The position numbers and the translations under genes are program-made. Under the pieces are notes generated by a model. The model had not been told where the DNA came from. It ran no database searches and saw only the letters and a program-made list of their open reading frames with translations. Positions 41,918 to 53,302 of a stretch of 64,000 nucleotides of DNA are shown piece after piece. Within the stretch, counting starts at the first letter, position 1. The number at the start of each line of letters is the position of its first letter. The stretch covers positions 9,798,202 through 9,862,201 of the forward strand of contig OW804097.1 of NCBI GenBank assembly GCA_942159475.1, in the 5' to 3' direction. Source of the stretch: Sthenelais limicola. Its lineage: Eukaryota; Annelida; Polychaeta; Phyllodocida; Sigalionidae.

Positions 41918-42185
41918 ACAAAATGCTTTCTTTTATACCTACACTTTTGATATGTCACAATAATGAGCATATGAAATTAGCTGCCCTTCCTGTGGCCTAA
42001 TCTTGATTAATAAGATAGAGAATAGCAGTAGCAGACCCTATAGATTGTTATATGTGCGTTGGATCTGGTGTAGGGTTATTGCATAAATTTTGGTTATTAG
42101 AGAGAATTGGGGAAGACAATTGTACATTTTCTGGCAATCTGACCCATAAACCTTATCGTAGTCTTCTTCCAGATACAATATAATT
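41918..42185. other. 3' flank of GT31 gene with MITE-1 fragment
   Basis: 42076-42145 is the right third of a MITE-1 copy (ending CAATCTGACCC). No clear AATAAA was seen close to the stop codon. Confidence 0.5.
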
Positions 42186-42788
42186 TTGTTTTTGAATATT
42201 TTATTTTTGTAAATCTCAGAAACACAGACTGACACTTTGCTTAGAACTAAGCCGTTTTCAAGGTTATTGATCTGCTCTGATCAATATAATGTACATAACA
42301 ATATAGGGGTTGAATAATTATAAATTATTGTTATACCTTATGGTTACATAAAAGCACCTACCTAAAGTTTTCATTACATTACATGTTACCTGTATGCTGG
42401 CGCAAGCCCAACTGATTGTAATTAATTATTGATTGGACAGCTTCACCATCCAATCAGGGAGACCCGTGCTTGCATATATGAGGATTGTTTTTGAATATTT
42501 TATTTTTGTAAATCTCAGAAACACAGACTGACACTTTGCTTAGAACTAAGCCGTTTTCAAGGTTATTGATCTGCTCTGATCAATATAATGTAAATAACAA
42601 TATTTAAATAGGGGTTGAATAATTATAAATTATTGTTATACCTTATGGTTACATAAAAGCACCTACCTAAAGTTTTCATTACATTACATGTTACCTGTAT
42701 GCTGGCGCAAGCCCAACTGATTGTAATTAATTATTGATTGGACGGCTTCACCATCCCATCAGGGAGACCCATGCTTGCATATATGAGG
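42186..42788. repeat. About 300-bp tandem duplication
   Basis: Copies 42186-42484 and 42485-42788 share TCTCAGAAACACAGACTGAC, AAGCCGTTTTCAAGG and the start of the LTR-like unit. The first copy ends inside that LTR-like unit. Confidence 0.8.
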
Positions 42789-43604
42789 ATACTGTTGCCC
42801 CTCTAACATCATTTAATATCTTCCAGGAATAAATTCTAGTACAACACTGTACGCTATTTCTCCTTCACTAATTTGTGTTACACTACGTATAACATATTGG
42901 TAGAGAACCATCAGTTCTGGTGCCTATAAATGCACAATTTGAGGCAATCTAAACAGGAACGCCTCGAAGCTGAGCAACGTCGCCAAGAACAAGGGAGAAC
43001 AGTAGAAGGAAAAGCAGAAAAGAAACGCCAGAAAAGCAGAATGACCACCACTGCTCCAACTATCAGTGCTACTGATTGTAATTAGTTATTGATTGGACTG
43101 CCTCACCGTCCAATCAGGGAGACCCGTGCCTGCATGCACAAGTCCCCCCTTGCATATATGAAGGCACTGTTGCCCCTCTAACATCACTTAACATCTTCCA
43201 GGAATAAATACTACTACGATACTCTATGCTATTTCTCCTTCACTAATTTGTGTTACCCTACATATAACATATTGGTAGAGAACCATCGGTTCAGGTGCCA
43301 CATAAATGCACAATTTGAGGCAATCTAAACAGGAACGCCTTGAAGCTGAGCAACGTCGCCAAGAACAAACAAGAGTAGTAGAAGAAAAAGCTGAAAAGAA
43401 ACGCCAGAAAAGCAGAATGACCACCACTGCTCCAGCTATCAGTGCTACTGATTGTATTGTGTGCTTGCATGCACATGTCTTCCCTTGCATATCTGAGGGC
43501 ACTGTTGTCCCTCTAACATCACTTTGCATCTTCCAGGAATAAATACTACTACAAAACTCTACGCTATTTCTCCTTCACTAATTTGTGTTACACTACATAT
43601 AACA
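42718..43604 (+). mobile_element. TRIM-like tandem LTR element
   Basis: Three direct repeats starting TGATTGTA and ending (T)ATAACA lie at 42718-42894 (177 bp), 43073-43269 (197 bp) and 43449-43604 (156 bp). They are separated by two nearly identical internal regions of 178-179 bp. The repeats carry an AGGAATAAAT polyadenylation-like signal and, in the first two, a TTGATTGGAC...TCCAATCA inverted pair. Each internal region starts TATTGGTAGAGAACC, placed where a primer-binding site would be, then ATGCACAATTTGAGG opening a small charged frame. This matches terminal-repeat retrotransposons in miniature arranged in tandem. The polypurine tract is not clear and no target duplication was found. Confidence 0.6.
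43306..43542 (+). other. Small charged open frame in TRIM-like unit 2
   Basis: 78 codons, starting MHNLRQSKQERLEAEQRR and rich in E, K, R and Q, running into the third LTR-like repeat. The sister frame in unit 1 (from 42931) has the same start and few changes. It could be a gag remnant, but no homology is recognisable. Confidence 0.4.
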
Positions 43605-44182
43605 GTATCATAAACAACAATTTTCATTTAAGGAGGTGCGCTATTAAAGTTCAACCGCATGGTGAAAAGAGAAATGATGCACAATCAAAGTATTACATAT
43701 AGCTCTATGACATTAAAACAAAGAACAATGTAATAGTTAAAGTCAAAGATGATTAAAAAAACATGAAATAATTTTTTTTATACCAAGAAGGACAGGTCAA
43801 CATCCTTTAATACTCTATCTGGGTGACCTTTGGTTGGATCTCGAATGAATGGACAATTTTATTTTTGACGGAAATTAGCTGAGAATGAAGCTTTAAGAGC
43901 TCCCATAACCGGGAGTCACACAAAGGATAGAAGAAATTTAAAGGTTCTGCTTCCCAGATCAGGAAAGATCACAAGTTGTAGTGTACACAAGAGTCAAGTT
44001 TGGTGAAATAAACTACCCACCGAAGCTCACAAAATGTGAAGAGCTTTGTAAACTACTACATCGATGAATTGTCGGCCACCTAACTGTATTTTATTGTAAT
44101 GTTATTTTCAAATCTGTCGTCAATACTGAAAATATCTCACATTGTAGATAGTTAGTTTCCTTAGTTTCTACTAAAGTTTTGT
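43605..44182. other. Intergenic
   Basis: No gene or named repeat recognised. Confidence 0.3.
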
Positions 44183-44399
44183 TCACAGGTAAAAATACAT
44201 GATTGTTGGTCCCCATAAGAGAAGGAAAATTTGTTGGAAATTTTGTTGTTATTTCTGTTAATGTCCTGTCATACCTTTGTCCAACAAGTTGCTCAAGTTG
44301 CTTGTTCCGATCGACCATGAACAAATGCAGGTGTTTCAGTCATACACAACACACCACTCGTCCCTTTTTCTATTTTCCAAAACGCATGTCTTTTTAAAA
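44183..44399 (+). mobile_element. Truncated copy of the CCACAGGC MITE
   Basis: Matches the left two thirds of 6103-6476 (GATTGTTGGTCCCCATAAG, CGATCGACCATGAACAAATG), then breaks off in an A-rich tract. Confidence 0.75.
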
Positions 44400-44430
44400 A
44401 AATATGTTAAAAAATATGTTATACAACCAT

Positions 44431-44801
44431 CACGCCACCTAGCTTTTCTAGTTTGCTAAGGCGGGAGCTTCCGGTTATGGCACCGTCAACCTAAGAAACA
44501 GAGTAGGCCTAAACATGGTTACCCATACAGTCATTGCTCGAGCTCTACTCTTTCAAATACGTAAAATTATATACCTATGGATAGCTGAAAATATACCCTT
44601 TTCATATTTTTTAATCCTGTGACCATCTTTTACATTTTTTGCTGGTGTTATCACCATTTTTGCAGGTGGTGGCCGGCGCGAACACCTTAACAGAGTGGTG
44701 GCAGAAGCTTCTATCTCAGCCTACTGGGAGATATTGCAGCCTACTGCGCCACTTGTGTTAAATTCCCACCCTATCTGGCTAACTGGGTTCAGCAGAATTC
44801 G
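44431..44801 (+). repeat. About 370-bp interspersed repeat, copy 1
   Basis: Shares GGCGGGAGCTTCCGGTTATG, TATACCTATGGATAGCTGA and TGGTGGCAGAAGCTTC with 59055-59412. The open frame within is not a gene. Confidence 0.75.
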
Positions 44802-44802
44802 G

Positions 44803-45065
44803 ATATTTTGCAGGAAAATGAGTCACAATTCGCAAAACAATGAAAAATTCCTTTCAACCTTCGGGAGTTTTGTGTAATTAGTTATAAATGAAAACAATGA
44901 CCTTCGAAATACATGGATATAGCTAATACACTGTCTTGAATGTTGATACATGTATGTATTTATGCTCCAAAAATGAAAACATTCCAACAAAGAGATCCTG
45001 CTAATATAACACTTTGAAATACATCAATTTTGTGACTTGTCACTCATTTTCTTGTAACACATCAC
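44803..45065 (+). mobile_element. MITE-2 copy 3 (shortened)
   Basis: GCAGGAAAATGAGTCACAA at the left and CTCATTTTCTTGTAACACAT at the right. It abuts the 370-bp repeat. Confidence 0.65.
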
Positions 45066-45374
45066 AAATGTGCAGTTAACTAAACTATATACTCAGTGAT
45101 ATAAACACAACTGAAGTGACATTAAAGGGGAAGATAGAGACCATATCAAACATATTGTGTAGTATATAGGTAGAACTAACCGCAGTGCTGTCTCTGTGAT
45201 CGTTCTTCACCGAGTTGGAGGCAGGGGAAACCTGAGGGGTCTGAGCGTAGCGTAGATGCAAGGGTTTCCCCTCGCTGGAAACACCGGAAACGAGGTGAAG
45301 AGTGATCACAGGGAGAGCACTAAGGTTAGTTTAAGATTTATTTGACCTCTTCCAAAAGATTTTGAACATATTAT

Positions 45375-46484
45375 TTTTTTTTTTTTAAACAGCTTTATTC
45401 AATATGTCAACAAATCCTGATTCTCTGGGTCGATAACACATAAGATATACATCGAACCCTTTTCCACTCCGTAGGTAAACCATATTCAATACGATGAGAG
45501 TGAACCTATATACATATTAGGTTTTTTGATGGGGAGTTTGTTAATACAATATTTTCATAAGTAATGGTGGAAGGATATTAACCGTTTTGTTCTTTTAAAC
45601 TACTTATATCAGCGTGGACCTTTCTCCAGGCCTTTTTCCACTCATTCGAAGTATTTGCTATTTTATTTTGATATAACACAGTTCTACACCTGCTATCTAG
45701 ATCAGCAATGAGGTGATTAAACACAAGCTCACCGTTGTAAAACAATTTCTGCCTGTGAATAAAGGTTTTTACTTGCAGTATGATCCAGTTGACTATTTTT
45801 TCTCTGATGTTGTTAGAGCTCATACCGAAGAGGATATCCTCTGATTTTATGATTACGTTGTTATTCAGTATTTGGAACATTGGTTTGTCATTTCTTACAG
45901 AGTTAAGATGAGACATTGAGCATATACATTGGATTATGTTTTCCCATAGCCTTTTAGTTTTGGGACAATCTACTAGAAAGTGGCGAATGTCATCTCTCTT
46001 ATTGCAAAAAGAACATGTATTTTCATCGATAATCTTTTTGTTTTTCAAGAACTCGTTACACGTGATTGTTCTATGTAGCACCCTGTATTGGAAATTTTGT
46101 AGTCTTGTCTCGGTTGTACACTTATATGGATGAACAAATATCTTTTTCCAGTTAAGGCTATTCATTTCTTCGTCATTAAAACTCAAAATGTCTTTCCAAC
46201 CATTTAACTTTTCTACTTTTGGTTATCTTTTCGTTACCAGAGCATTGTATATCATTTTTGCACTTGCAGATCTTACATTCACAATTGTATTACTGATTTT
46301 AATGTTAATCGAATCATCACTGGGAGATTCATACTCGTTTCTAACCATAGTCCACCACTCGACAGGTATGGAGAATACTAGATCCTTTCTTCCTTCATAT
46401 GAAGATTCAACATTGAAGTGTTTTTTAAGTTCTGATATAGACATAAATTTTTTTTTTCATTTAGGACATCGCCAAACACAGAAA
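45375..46484 (-). mobile_element. 5'-truncated LINE insertion
   Basis: 1110 bp on the minus strand. It ends in a poly-A tract (T-run at 45375-45386) and is flanked by the perfect 12-bp direct repeat TGAACATATTAT (45363-45374 and 46485-46496). It carries the C-terminal part of a LINE ORF2. Confidence 0.85.
45578..46444 (-). pseudogene. LINE ORF2 C-terminal fragment
   Basis: One reading frame of about 288 codons, broken by a single in-frame TAA (46223-46225) between LVTKR and PKVEK. The part after the stop contains LQNFQYRVLHRTITCNEFL and CSFCNKRDDIRHFLVDC, the CxxC-x8-H-x4-C zinc-binding region found behind the reverse transcriptase of L1/Tx1-like LINEs. The polymerase domain itself is missing through 5' truncation. 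Not functional. Confidence 0.8.
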
Positions 46485-46496
46485 TGAACATATTAT

Positions 46497-46828
46497 ATTG
46501 CATTCAATTACGGTAACTTGCTGGGAAAGAAATACAGCGAGGGCATGGCATGGTTTCATAACGCTTAGATTTATAATGGCCGTCGTGACGTTGACGACAG
46601 CCACCGCAGTTTCAATGCTTTGCAGACGACATAGCATCATGGAATGACGTGCTTCCAAGACAAAGCTGGCCTACTTGACCACTAACCAATGAAAACGCAT
46701 AAGGATAAACTGGGTCATCTGTTTCTTCCCTAGGGACGAATGAAACATATTTCTTCCCGCTCACTTGCATATAGCGAGTCTATACAAACTCTATGGACAC
46801 TCCATTCCAGAGGTGAAGTAAAGCGGCA
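46497..46828. other. Intergenic
   Basis: No gene recognised. Confidence 0.3.
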
Positions 46829-47045
46829 TATGTCACCAGAAAATGTACAATTCACCTTCACCAATCTTCTCAAATAACCCAAAATTCAGACAGACTCAGT
46901 TCAAAACTCAATTCAACATAACCAAACAGATTGTTGGAATCAAGTCGATACCAAATATACTCAGATATACCTAGTATTGACCATGTTTCAGTGTAATTTA
47001 TCAGAATTGATTAAATGTATAGATTTGCTGATTGTAAATTGTCTT
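46829..47045 (+). mobile_element. MITE-1 copy 8 (degenerate)
   Basis: ATGTCACCAGAAAATGTACA, CTCAAATAACCC, ACCAAACAGATTG and CAGTGTAATTTATCAGAATT in family order. The right end is lost. Confidence 0.65.
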
Positions 47046-47747
47046 ATAATTTACTAAAAGGGTAGAGCTGGCGAGTGTAAATTAGATTAAAATGACGCAA
47101 TAGATTTCCAATATGCGAGTGTATACAGCTAGCATGGTCCCATGTGGTCACAGTAACCATAGTAACCATGGTGCTTTATTTGACCATAAAGTCAAATATT
47201 CCACGCGTTAGGGTCGATAAAGGATGAAAGCAATTATTTGGCGGACTGCAGGTGTCATATCTTGGTTGGTTGGTTGGTAAACGTTTATTTGCAGACTAAG
47301 CTGCCAATCGAGGATTTCTCCAAGCAATAGGGAGGATTTCAGCACCTCATTAGCATATTACAGAGTATGATTGTAGGTTAACTACCTCTCAGTCGTTGAC
47401 TGCTGATTCTATCTTCCAATCCTATAATTGGTGGTTGGCAATTTTGTGGAGCGATGCATACATATATCTATTGGTATACGCCCAACCATTCAGCCATCTT
47501 GAATGCCTTTTTAATATTGTGTATTATCCCCAAAACATTAATCTATAGAATTTCATTCATGTAAAAGTAAGTTTATCTATCAGAAGTGAAACAATTTAGA
47601 AAATCATAATTATAGTGTGACCAGAAACAAATACAAATACAAAAACAAGAATTAGTTAACAGTGATCAATTTACATTTAATTATTTCCGGTCCATGCAGA
47701 ACATTGCATTTCCAAGGGAAACGCAGATTGATGTCAGTTAAAATTGG
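47046..47747. other. Intergenic
   Basis: No gene recognised. Confidence 0.3.
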
Positions 47748-48050
47748 GATGTGTTTCAGGAAAATTAGTCATAAGTCGCAAAATATGGATTTTGAGTTAT
47801 TACCATATTTGAAAAGAGGAGATCAAGGTGACTCCAATGATAGTAAACACTAGGACATCATAATAGTGTTTCTATATTTAATCTTGATTAAATTTCTTTT
47901 TGAAAAAAAAATTATTAATATTTTTGGGTGGATAATTACTATAATAAAGTACCTAAATTTACTCCCTAAGGTGACCTTAGAAATGCATAGATATATTTAA
48001 TACATTACCTTGAAATTTTGTACACGTATTTTGTACACGTATTATACAAC
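47748..48050 (+). mobile_element. MITE-2 copy 4 (right end missing)
   Basis: GATGTGTTTCAGGAAAATTA and the interior TTTGAAAAGAGGAGATCAAG, GTAAACACTAGGACA. It stops before the right terminus. Confidence 0.7.
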
Positions 48051-48106
48051 ATGATTATTAGTTCTTATACAACAAAATTCACATAATTTTATTTGAGGGT
48101 CAGATT

Positions 48107-48312
48107 TCCGAAAAATGTACAATTTGACTTCGCCAGTCCTCTCAAATAACACAGTTCAAAATACAGTTCAACCTAACCAAACAGATTGCTAGAATCAATG
48201 CAATGCCGAATATACTCAAATTTACCTAGTATTGGCCAAATTGCAGCCTAATTTAGCAAAATTTACTATATGTGTACAGCTGCCAATTGTACATTTTCTG
48301 ATAATCTGACCC
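48107..48312 (+). mobile_element. MITE-1 copy 9 (full length, internal deletion)
   Basis: GGGTCAGATTTCCGAAAAAT ... GATAATCTGACCC with perfect 4-bp direct repeat TTGA (48103-48106, 48313-48316). Confidence 0.85.
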
Positions 48313-48471
48313 TTGAGTGGCTGACTGTAACCCCAGACCCACTGACCATTTCATTACTGTTTACATGGTGGACATACCGTAACAAAGGGGCCTCTCTCTA
48401 TCTCTTATAAATCATGTTTTGTTATTACTGCCATATTAGTTTATCCCATTAATGTAGTCGCTGTATCTACC

Positions 48472-48474
48472 TAC

Positions 48475-48507
<33 letters not shown>
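48472..48507. repeat. (TATC)n microsatellite
   Basis: About nine tandem TATC units, preceded by imperfect TACC units. Confidence 0.85.
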
Positions 48508-48654
48508 AAATACTACTGTATCTATTTAATAACGTAACTCCATTTTTTCCAAAGGGGGCCCTCAGGAAGATCAATGGTTTCATAGAGGAGACCCACCCCC
48601 TTTTTCGGTGTCAAAATGTGAAAAGTGTACGCTTCCGGAAATACAAACATAATT

Positions 48655-48675
48655 ATACATACATACATACATACA

Positions 48676-48706
<31 letters not shown>
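48655..48706. repeat. (ACAT)n microsatellite
   Basis: About 12 ACAT units running directly into the left end of a MITE-1 copy. Confidence 0.85.
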
Positions 48707-48937
48707 GGGTGAGATTGTCAGAAAATGTACAATTTGCCTTCACCAATTCTCCCAAATAACCAAAAGGGCTGAAAAATGATGAATACCAGATATATCTGAG
48801 TATATTTTGTATTGTATGGTTTAAAAATATCTGTTCTGCTATGTTAAACTGTATTTTGAAGCTAATTTTTGTCTTAAACTTTGGTTATTGTAAAGAATTG
48901 GTGAAGGCGAATTGTACATTTCCTGAGAATCTGACCC
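48707..48937 (-). mobile_element. MITE-1 copy 10
   Basis: GGGTGAGATTGTCAGAAAAT ... GAGAATCTGACCC. It belongs to a diverged subfamily with a 'GAAGCTAATTTTTG' interior. Confidence 0.75.
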
Positions 48938-48985
48938 GTGAGTAGATCTGCATGGGATACCTGCCTATATTTGATATGGTCTAGT

Positions 48986-49080
48986 GGGTCAAGTCACCAG
49001 AAAATGTACAATTCACTTTCACCAATTCTCTCAAATAACCCAATTTCCAGACAAAAATATCGTACAAAATACAGTTCCTT
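48986..49080 (+). mobile_element. MITE-1 copy 11 (left part)
   Basis: GGGTCAAGTCACCAGAAAAT to AAAATACAGTTCC, then lost. Confidence 0.65.
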
Positions 49081-49529
49081 ATCCTGGTGTTGTATCACAG
49101 ATGGATAGACACTTTTTCCCAATTTGAATTCAATGTAGTTGTGTAGTAGTATGTAGTGCCATGAACAACGCATACTCTTCATATACTACTCGTGTTGAGA
49201 GTCTATACAAACCATTCTATACAGTTTATGTTTAACACCAGGTGGGCCTGTGTGCCACGACTGTGTATTTTACTGTATTACCATTGTTATATTATTACCA
49301 ATGTCATATATGAACTCCACACACCTTTATATGTGACTGTGCAAATAGACGAACATATCACCTTGAGCTCCAATAAATTAGAGTAATAATATTGAGGCTT
49401 CTGTCTTTTATTATATATCTCTCCTCCTCAAACGATACCGGGTCACTACAATTGCATAAAAAATGGAAATGAAATTATCACATAGGCCTACATGTATACA
49501 TTGCTACAAAAGAGCAAGTGAATGACCGT
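49081..49529. other. Intergenic
   Basis: No gene recognised. Confidence 0.3.
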
Positions 49530-49789
49530 GTATTAAATATATCCATGCATTTCTAAGGTCATCGTATAGAGTATATTTAGCTACTTTTCTAGTAATAGTC
49601 CATCAAGAAATATTGCAAACTTTTTTTTCAAAACTAAAAACATCAAACTTAAATTAAAGAAATTCTTATTAGATGTCCTTAAAGTTTACTATCTTTGGAA
49701 TCCACTTCATCTCATCTTTTCAAATATGTTGATATATAAAAATCATTTTTTTGCGACGACTGGCGATTCATTTTCCTGAAACACATCAC
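49530..49789 (-). mobile_element. MITE-2 copy 5 (partial)
   Basis: Interior GAGTATATTTAGCTACTTTT and right end CATTTTCCTGAAACACATCA. Confidence 0.65.
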
Positions 49790-49826
49790 GTATAATCTTC
49801 ATGCAATATTTACAAATAAAGGTTGT

Positions 49827-49940
49827 GGGTCAAATTGTCAGCATATGTACAATTCGCCTTTACCAATCCTCTCAAATAACCCACATTTAAGGCAGAAATA
49901 AGGTTAGGAATATAGGTTTAAATAGCAGAACAGATGCTTT
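49827..49940 (+). mobile_element. MITE-1 copy 12 (left part)
   Basis: GGGTCAAATTGTCAG, TCAAATAACCCACATTTAAG and GCAGAACAGATGCTTTAA; right half missing. Confidence 0.65.
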
Positions 49941-50017
49941 AAAGAGATAAACCACTGTCCCACATATGCACCGCTGTATGCGGGAGTTCAAGGATTTACT
50001 AAATGTTTTAAGCTCGG

Positions 50018-50230
50018 CTTCCACTTACACGTCGGTCGGTACCACGCGGTCACCGTCGAACGGTGCCATGGCACATTTTGACCGACGTGTAAGTGGATAC
50101 CGAGGCGACCATCGGACGGTTGCATGGGACGGTTTGACCGTCCATGGCTCCCGTTTGACCGTCCATGCTCCGGTCAAAGATGTCAGGGGGTACTTCTTTG
50201 ACCGGAGCATGGACCGTCAAGCGACGGTCA
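50018..50230. repeat. Double foldback, GACCG-rich
   Basis: A 17-bp perfect inverted pair (CCACTTACACGTCGGTC / GACCGACGTGTAAGTGG) at 50020-50036 and 50080-50096. A second, 26-bp pair with one mismatch lies at 50155-50180 and 50195-50220 (core CATGCTCCGGTCAAAG). Open frames on both strands here reflect the palindromes. Confidence 0.7.
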
Positions 50231-51594
50231 AAAGTGGCCAAGGCAAAATTTGTTTTCTTTTTTGGGGTGTTTGTGGCCATAACGAAGTTAGTTTTTATCT
50301 TGGATGCCTCTGCTTGATACATGTAAACAATTTTCAGTGCATTTGTACATTTATTTTAAGTTTATTTTTATAATTTCATTCGATTTTGATTAATTTAGGG
50401 CCATTTTGACCATATTTAACTGCCTATTTCGATATGTGTGTGTTTTCCTGGTGCCGAATATGCTTATAACCATTTTGGTGAATAGTTTGGAGTTCATCTG
50501 TACATTTATTTTATCATTTCTATTGATTTATGATTAATTATTGATGTTTTAGTGATTATTTTGACTTAAAAAGTGGAAATATGTATGAATATTTTATTAG
50601 TAATAATTCAGAGTGCGAAATTAGCACCCGCCCGCCGCCAAATGCGGGTAAAAATGTGTGCGGGCGGGTAAAACCCCCAAGTTACCCGCCCTCCTTAGTG
50701 GGGGAATGAAAATGAACTACATATAAATTGATAGATTGATATGTATAGATTGATATAGATCTATGTATTCCAATAATCCTCTGCTAAAAATATACCTTCT
50801 CACACATAATACAACAACATTATGTGATTCGAAGCTCTTTTTTTCAAGTTTTTTAGTTTAGCATAGATTTCTCCAGTGGTACGGTCCAAACAAGTTCTGA
50901 CTCAATCTCACCACTAATTTATGACAACATAAGGTGATTCGAAGCTCTTTTTTCTCGTTAATTTTCTTTAACATAGAATTCCTTATACGTCAAGATATTA
51001 GACAAGCTGACTCTCACTCTAACATTTGGCGCCCCCCCCCCCAAGAAACACAATAATCAAGGGCCCCTGCGGGGCCCCCAAAGACACCATTCTCGCACTC
51101 AAACGTAGATGGGGGTGTTGGGGCCCCAATTTTACACTGACTTAGGACAACTAATTTAAGGTTAGGGTTAGGGTTATAATAAGCATTGTTATCAATCCAT
51201 GGCCCCGGCGGCCCCCGCCATATAAACTAAAAATGTTAATTAATTTCAAAATTTAATTAATAAAATACATTTATATTAGTCTCTATTACCTACACTGACT
51301 TAGGACAACTAATTTAAGGTCAGGGTTAGGGTTATAATAAGTATTGTTATCAATCCATGTACTTCATTCCACCAAAGAACCACACAAAATTGTCATTTAG
51401 AATGGTGATTTAAGTTTTTAATTGTTTAAAATTTTAAAAAATATTCAAATTTTGGGAGGGGCCCCGCGGGACTGCGGTAGGTATATAATCATGAATATAT
51501 GGGGCCCTGGGGGTGTTTAGGCAGAATTTGGTACGGATGACGTCATGTGAAATCTATGTATAGTTGACGTGGCCTAGTGGACCGTCGTGCCCGG
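50231..51594. other. Intergenic with small duplications
   Basis: No gene. ACTTAGGACAACTAATTTAA plus GGGTTAGGGTTATAATAAG appears twice (about 51130-51198 and 51296-51358). GGGTAAAA-type Gly/C-rich fragments lie near 50640-50700. Confidence 0.4.
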
Positions 51595-51959
51595 GTGGGA
51601 CGGGCCATTGCATCAGCCCATGGTGCAGACTATATAAGTGTGTTTAGCGGGTGTGTGGGCAGGCAGGTGAGCCGCGCTGTGCAGCTACTGAGGGCAGAAT
51701 GCAGCTGCACCAACATGTAGTGAGGAGAACGCTCAGAAACGCTCGAGAACTAGCTGCAACTAGTTGTATATGTTTCCCTCCCCTCCCACACTGCATGTGG
51801 ATCGTTGGCCCAAGCCATGAGAGGCACAGCAACTTGACACTCACCTGTCCTTTTGCTGTAAAATACTTTTCTTTATTTGTAAATATTGCATGAGGATGAC
51901 ATCATCATACACCATTTTCTTTTTTCATCTATAGTTTGGCGCAGGATTCCTTTTATAAT

Positions 51960-52195
51960 GGGTGAGATTTTCAGAAAATGTACAATTCAACTTCGCCAAT
52001 CTTCTCAAATAATCCAAATTTCAGACGAAAATAAAGTTCAAAATACAGTTCAACCTAACCAAACAGATTGCTAGAATCAATACAATGCCGAATATACTCG
52101 AATTTACCTAGTATTGACTGAATTGCAGCCTAATTTAGCAGAATTTACTAAATTGTGCACAGCTGCCAATTGTACATTTTCCGAAACTCTGACCC
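51960..52195 (+). mobile_element. MITE-1 copy 13 (full length)
   Basis: GGGTGAGATTTTCAGAAAAT ... CCGAAACTCTGACCC; close to the family consensus inside. Confidence 0.83.
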
Positions 52196-52394
52196 TTATA
52201 GGGAAGGGGGAACGGGGGAAGGGCAGATGCTTTGGTCATTAAAGTGTCATTAAACGCCTCCTACCTGATATGGCCTGGCTTGGAGGGGAGAGGATTAAAG
52301 CTAAAACAGGAGGAACAGCCCCCAAATTGGTTCGAGGGAGGCGAGCCAATTTATCCCTGTCAAATGTAATGAAAAAAGATAAGAAACAAAGTGA

Positions 52395-52690
52395 AAAATA
52401 CAATTTCTGTGCCTTGTGACTCATTTTCGTGACACACCAAATATTGCTTATGTTAATGTTAATGTAAAAAATATAGTTTTACCAAGGATTTAGATTGCCC
52501 TGACCCTTGAGAATCAGCCTCATATTATGGCCTAAAGAAATAAAAATATCTAACTTAAAATACTTTATACTTATTAGATCTCCTACTGTTTAATTACTAT
52601 CATTCGAATCTACTTGATCTCATCTTTTCAAATAATAATTATTATGATGATATCTCAAAACATTATGACATCCCAAATATGATGACATCT
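52395..52690 (-). mobile_element. MITE-2 copy 6 (fragmented)
   Basis: A CTTGTGACTCATTTTCGTGA end at 52417-52436 and interior TACTTATTAGATCTCCTA / TCTCATCTTTTCAAATA (52565-52632) in altered spacing. Confidence 0.5.
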
Positions 52691-53097
52691 CAAAATCAAT
52701 TTTCAAAAATCAAAGTAGAAAAGTGGCAGATGAGTGTCAGATTAACTGTGTCCTTGTCCCTCCCACATGTGGCTATTACCACCAGGAAACGGGACCGGAT
52801 GACTTTCTATTACATTGTACCAGCGCCCTTTCATTACATTGTACCAGCGCCTGAATACAAGTAAAGGCCCTAGCTACATTCAGCACACAGCAATGGCTCA
52901 CTGCCTGGCCGTGCATGCTGTAAACATGGTGTGTATCCTCCACCATGGGCTGATGCAATGTCCCACGGGCTGATGCAATGCCACCTAGCGAGTGTGTTTG
53001 GTAGCATACATATAGGGTGCAGCTCCGCTCTCCATGCAGTGCTGCTATTTACAGTATGGGAAAGGAACTAAAAGTGTTGCAGGCCAAATAGCTATGT

Positions 53098-53302
53098 AGG
53101 TCAGATTTTCGGAAAATGTACAATTGGCAGTTGTGCACATTTAGTAAATGCTAGGTAAATTCCAGTATATTCGGCATTGCAGTGATTCTAGCAATCTGTT
53201 TGGTTAGGTTGAACTGTATTTTGAACTTTATTTTCGTCTGAAATTTGGGTTATTTGATCGGATTTGTGAAAGTGAATTGTACATTTTCTGGCCACTTCAC
53301 CC
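53098..53302 (-). mobile_element. MITE-1 copy 14
   Basis: (A)GGTCAGATTTTCGGAAAAT ... TTTCTGGCCACTTCACCC, with GGTTAGGTTGAACTGTATTT inside. Confidence 0.78.

Larger units (their letters stand above)
51595..52975. repeat. Inverted pair around 1.3 kb, with a TATA-like box
   Basis: CATTGCATCAGCCCATGGTG at 51606-51625 is matched exactly in inverse at 52941-52960, followed there by a second partial copy (GGGCTGATGCAATGCC). TATATAAG at 51631-51638 lies just inside the left arm. A MITE-1 copy and a MITE-2 fragment lie between. Whether this is one element or two inverted solo repeats is unclear. Confidence 0.45.
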
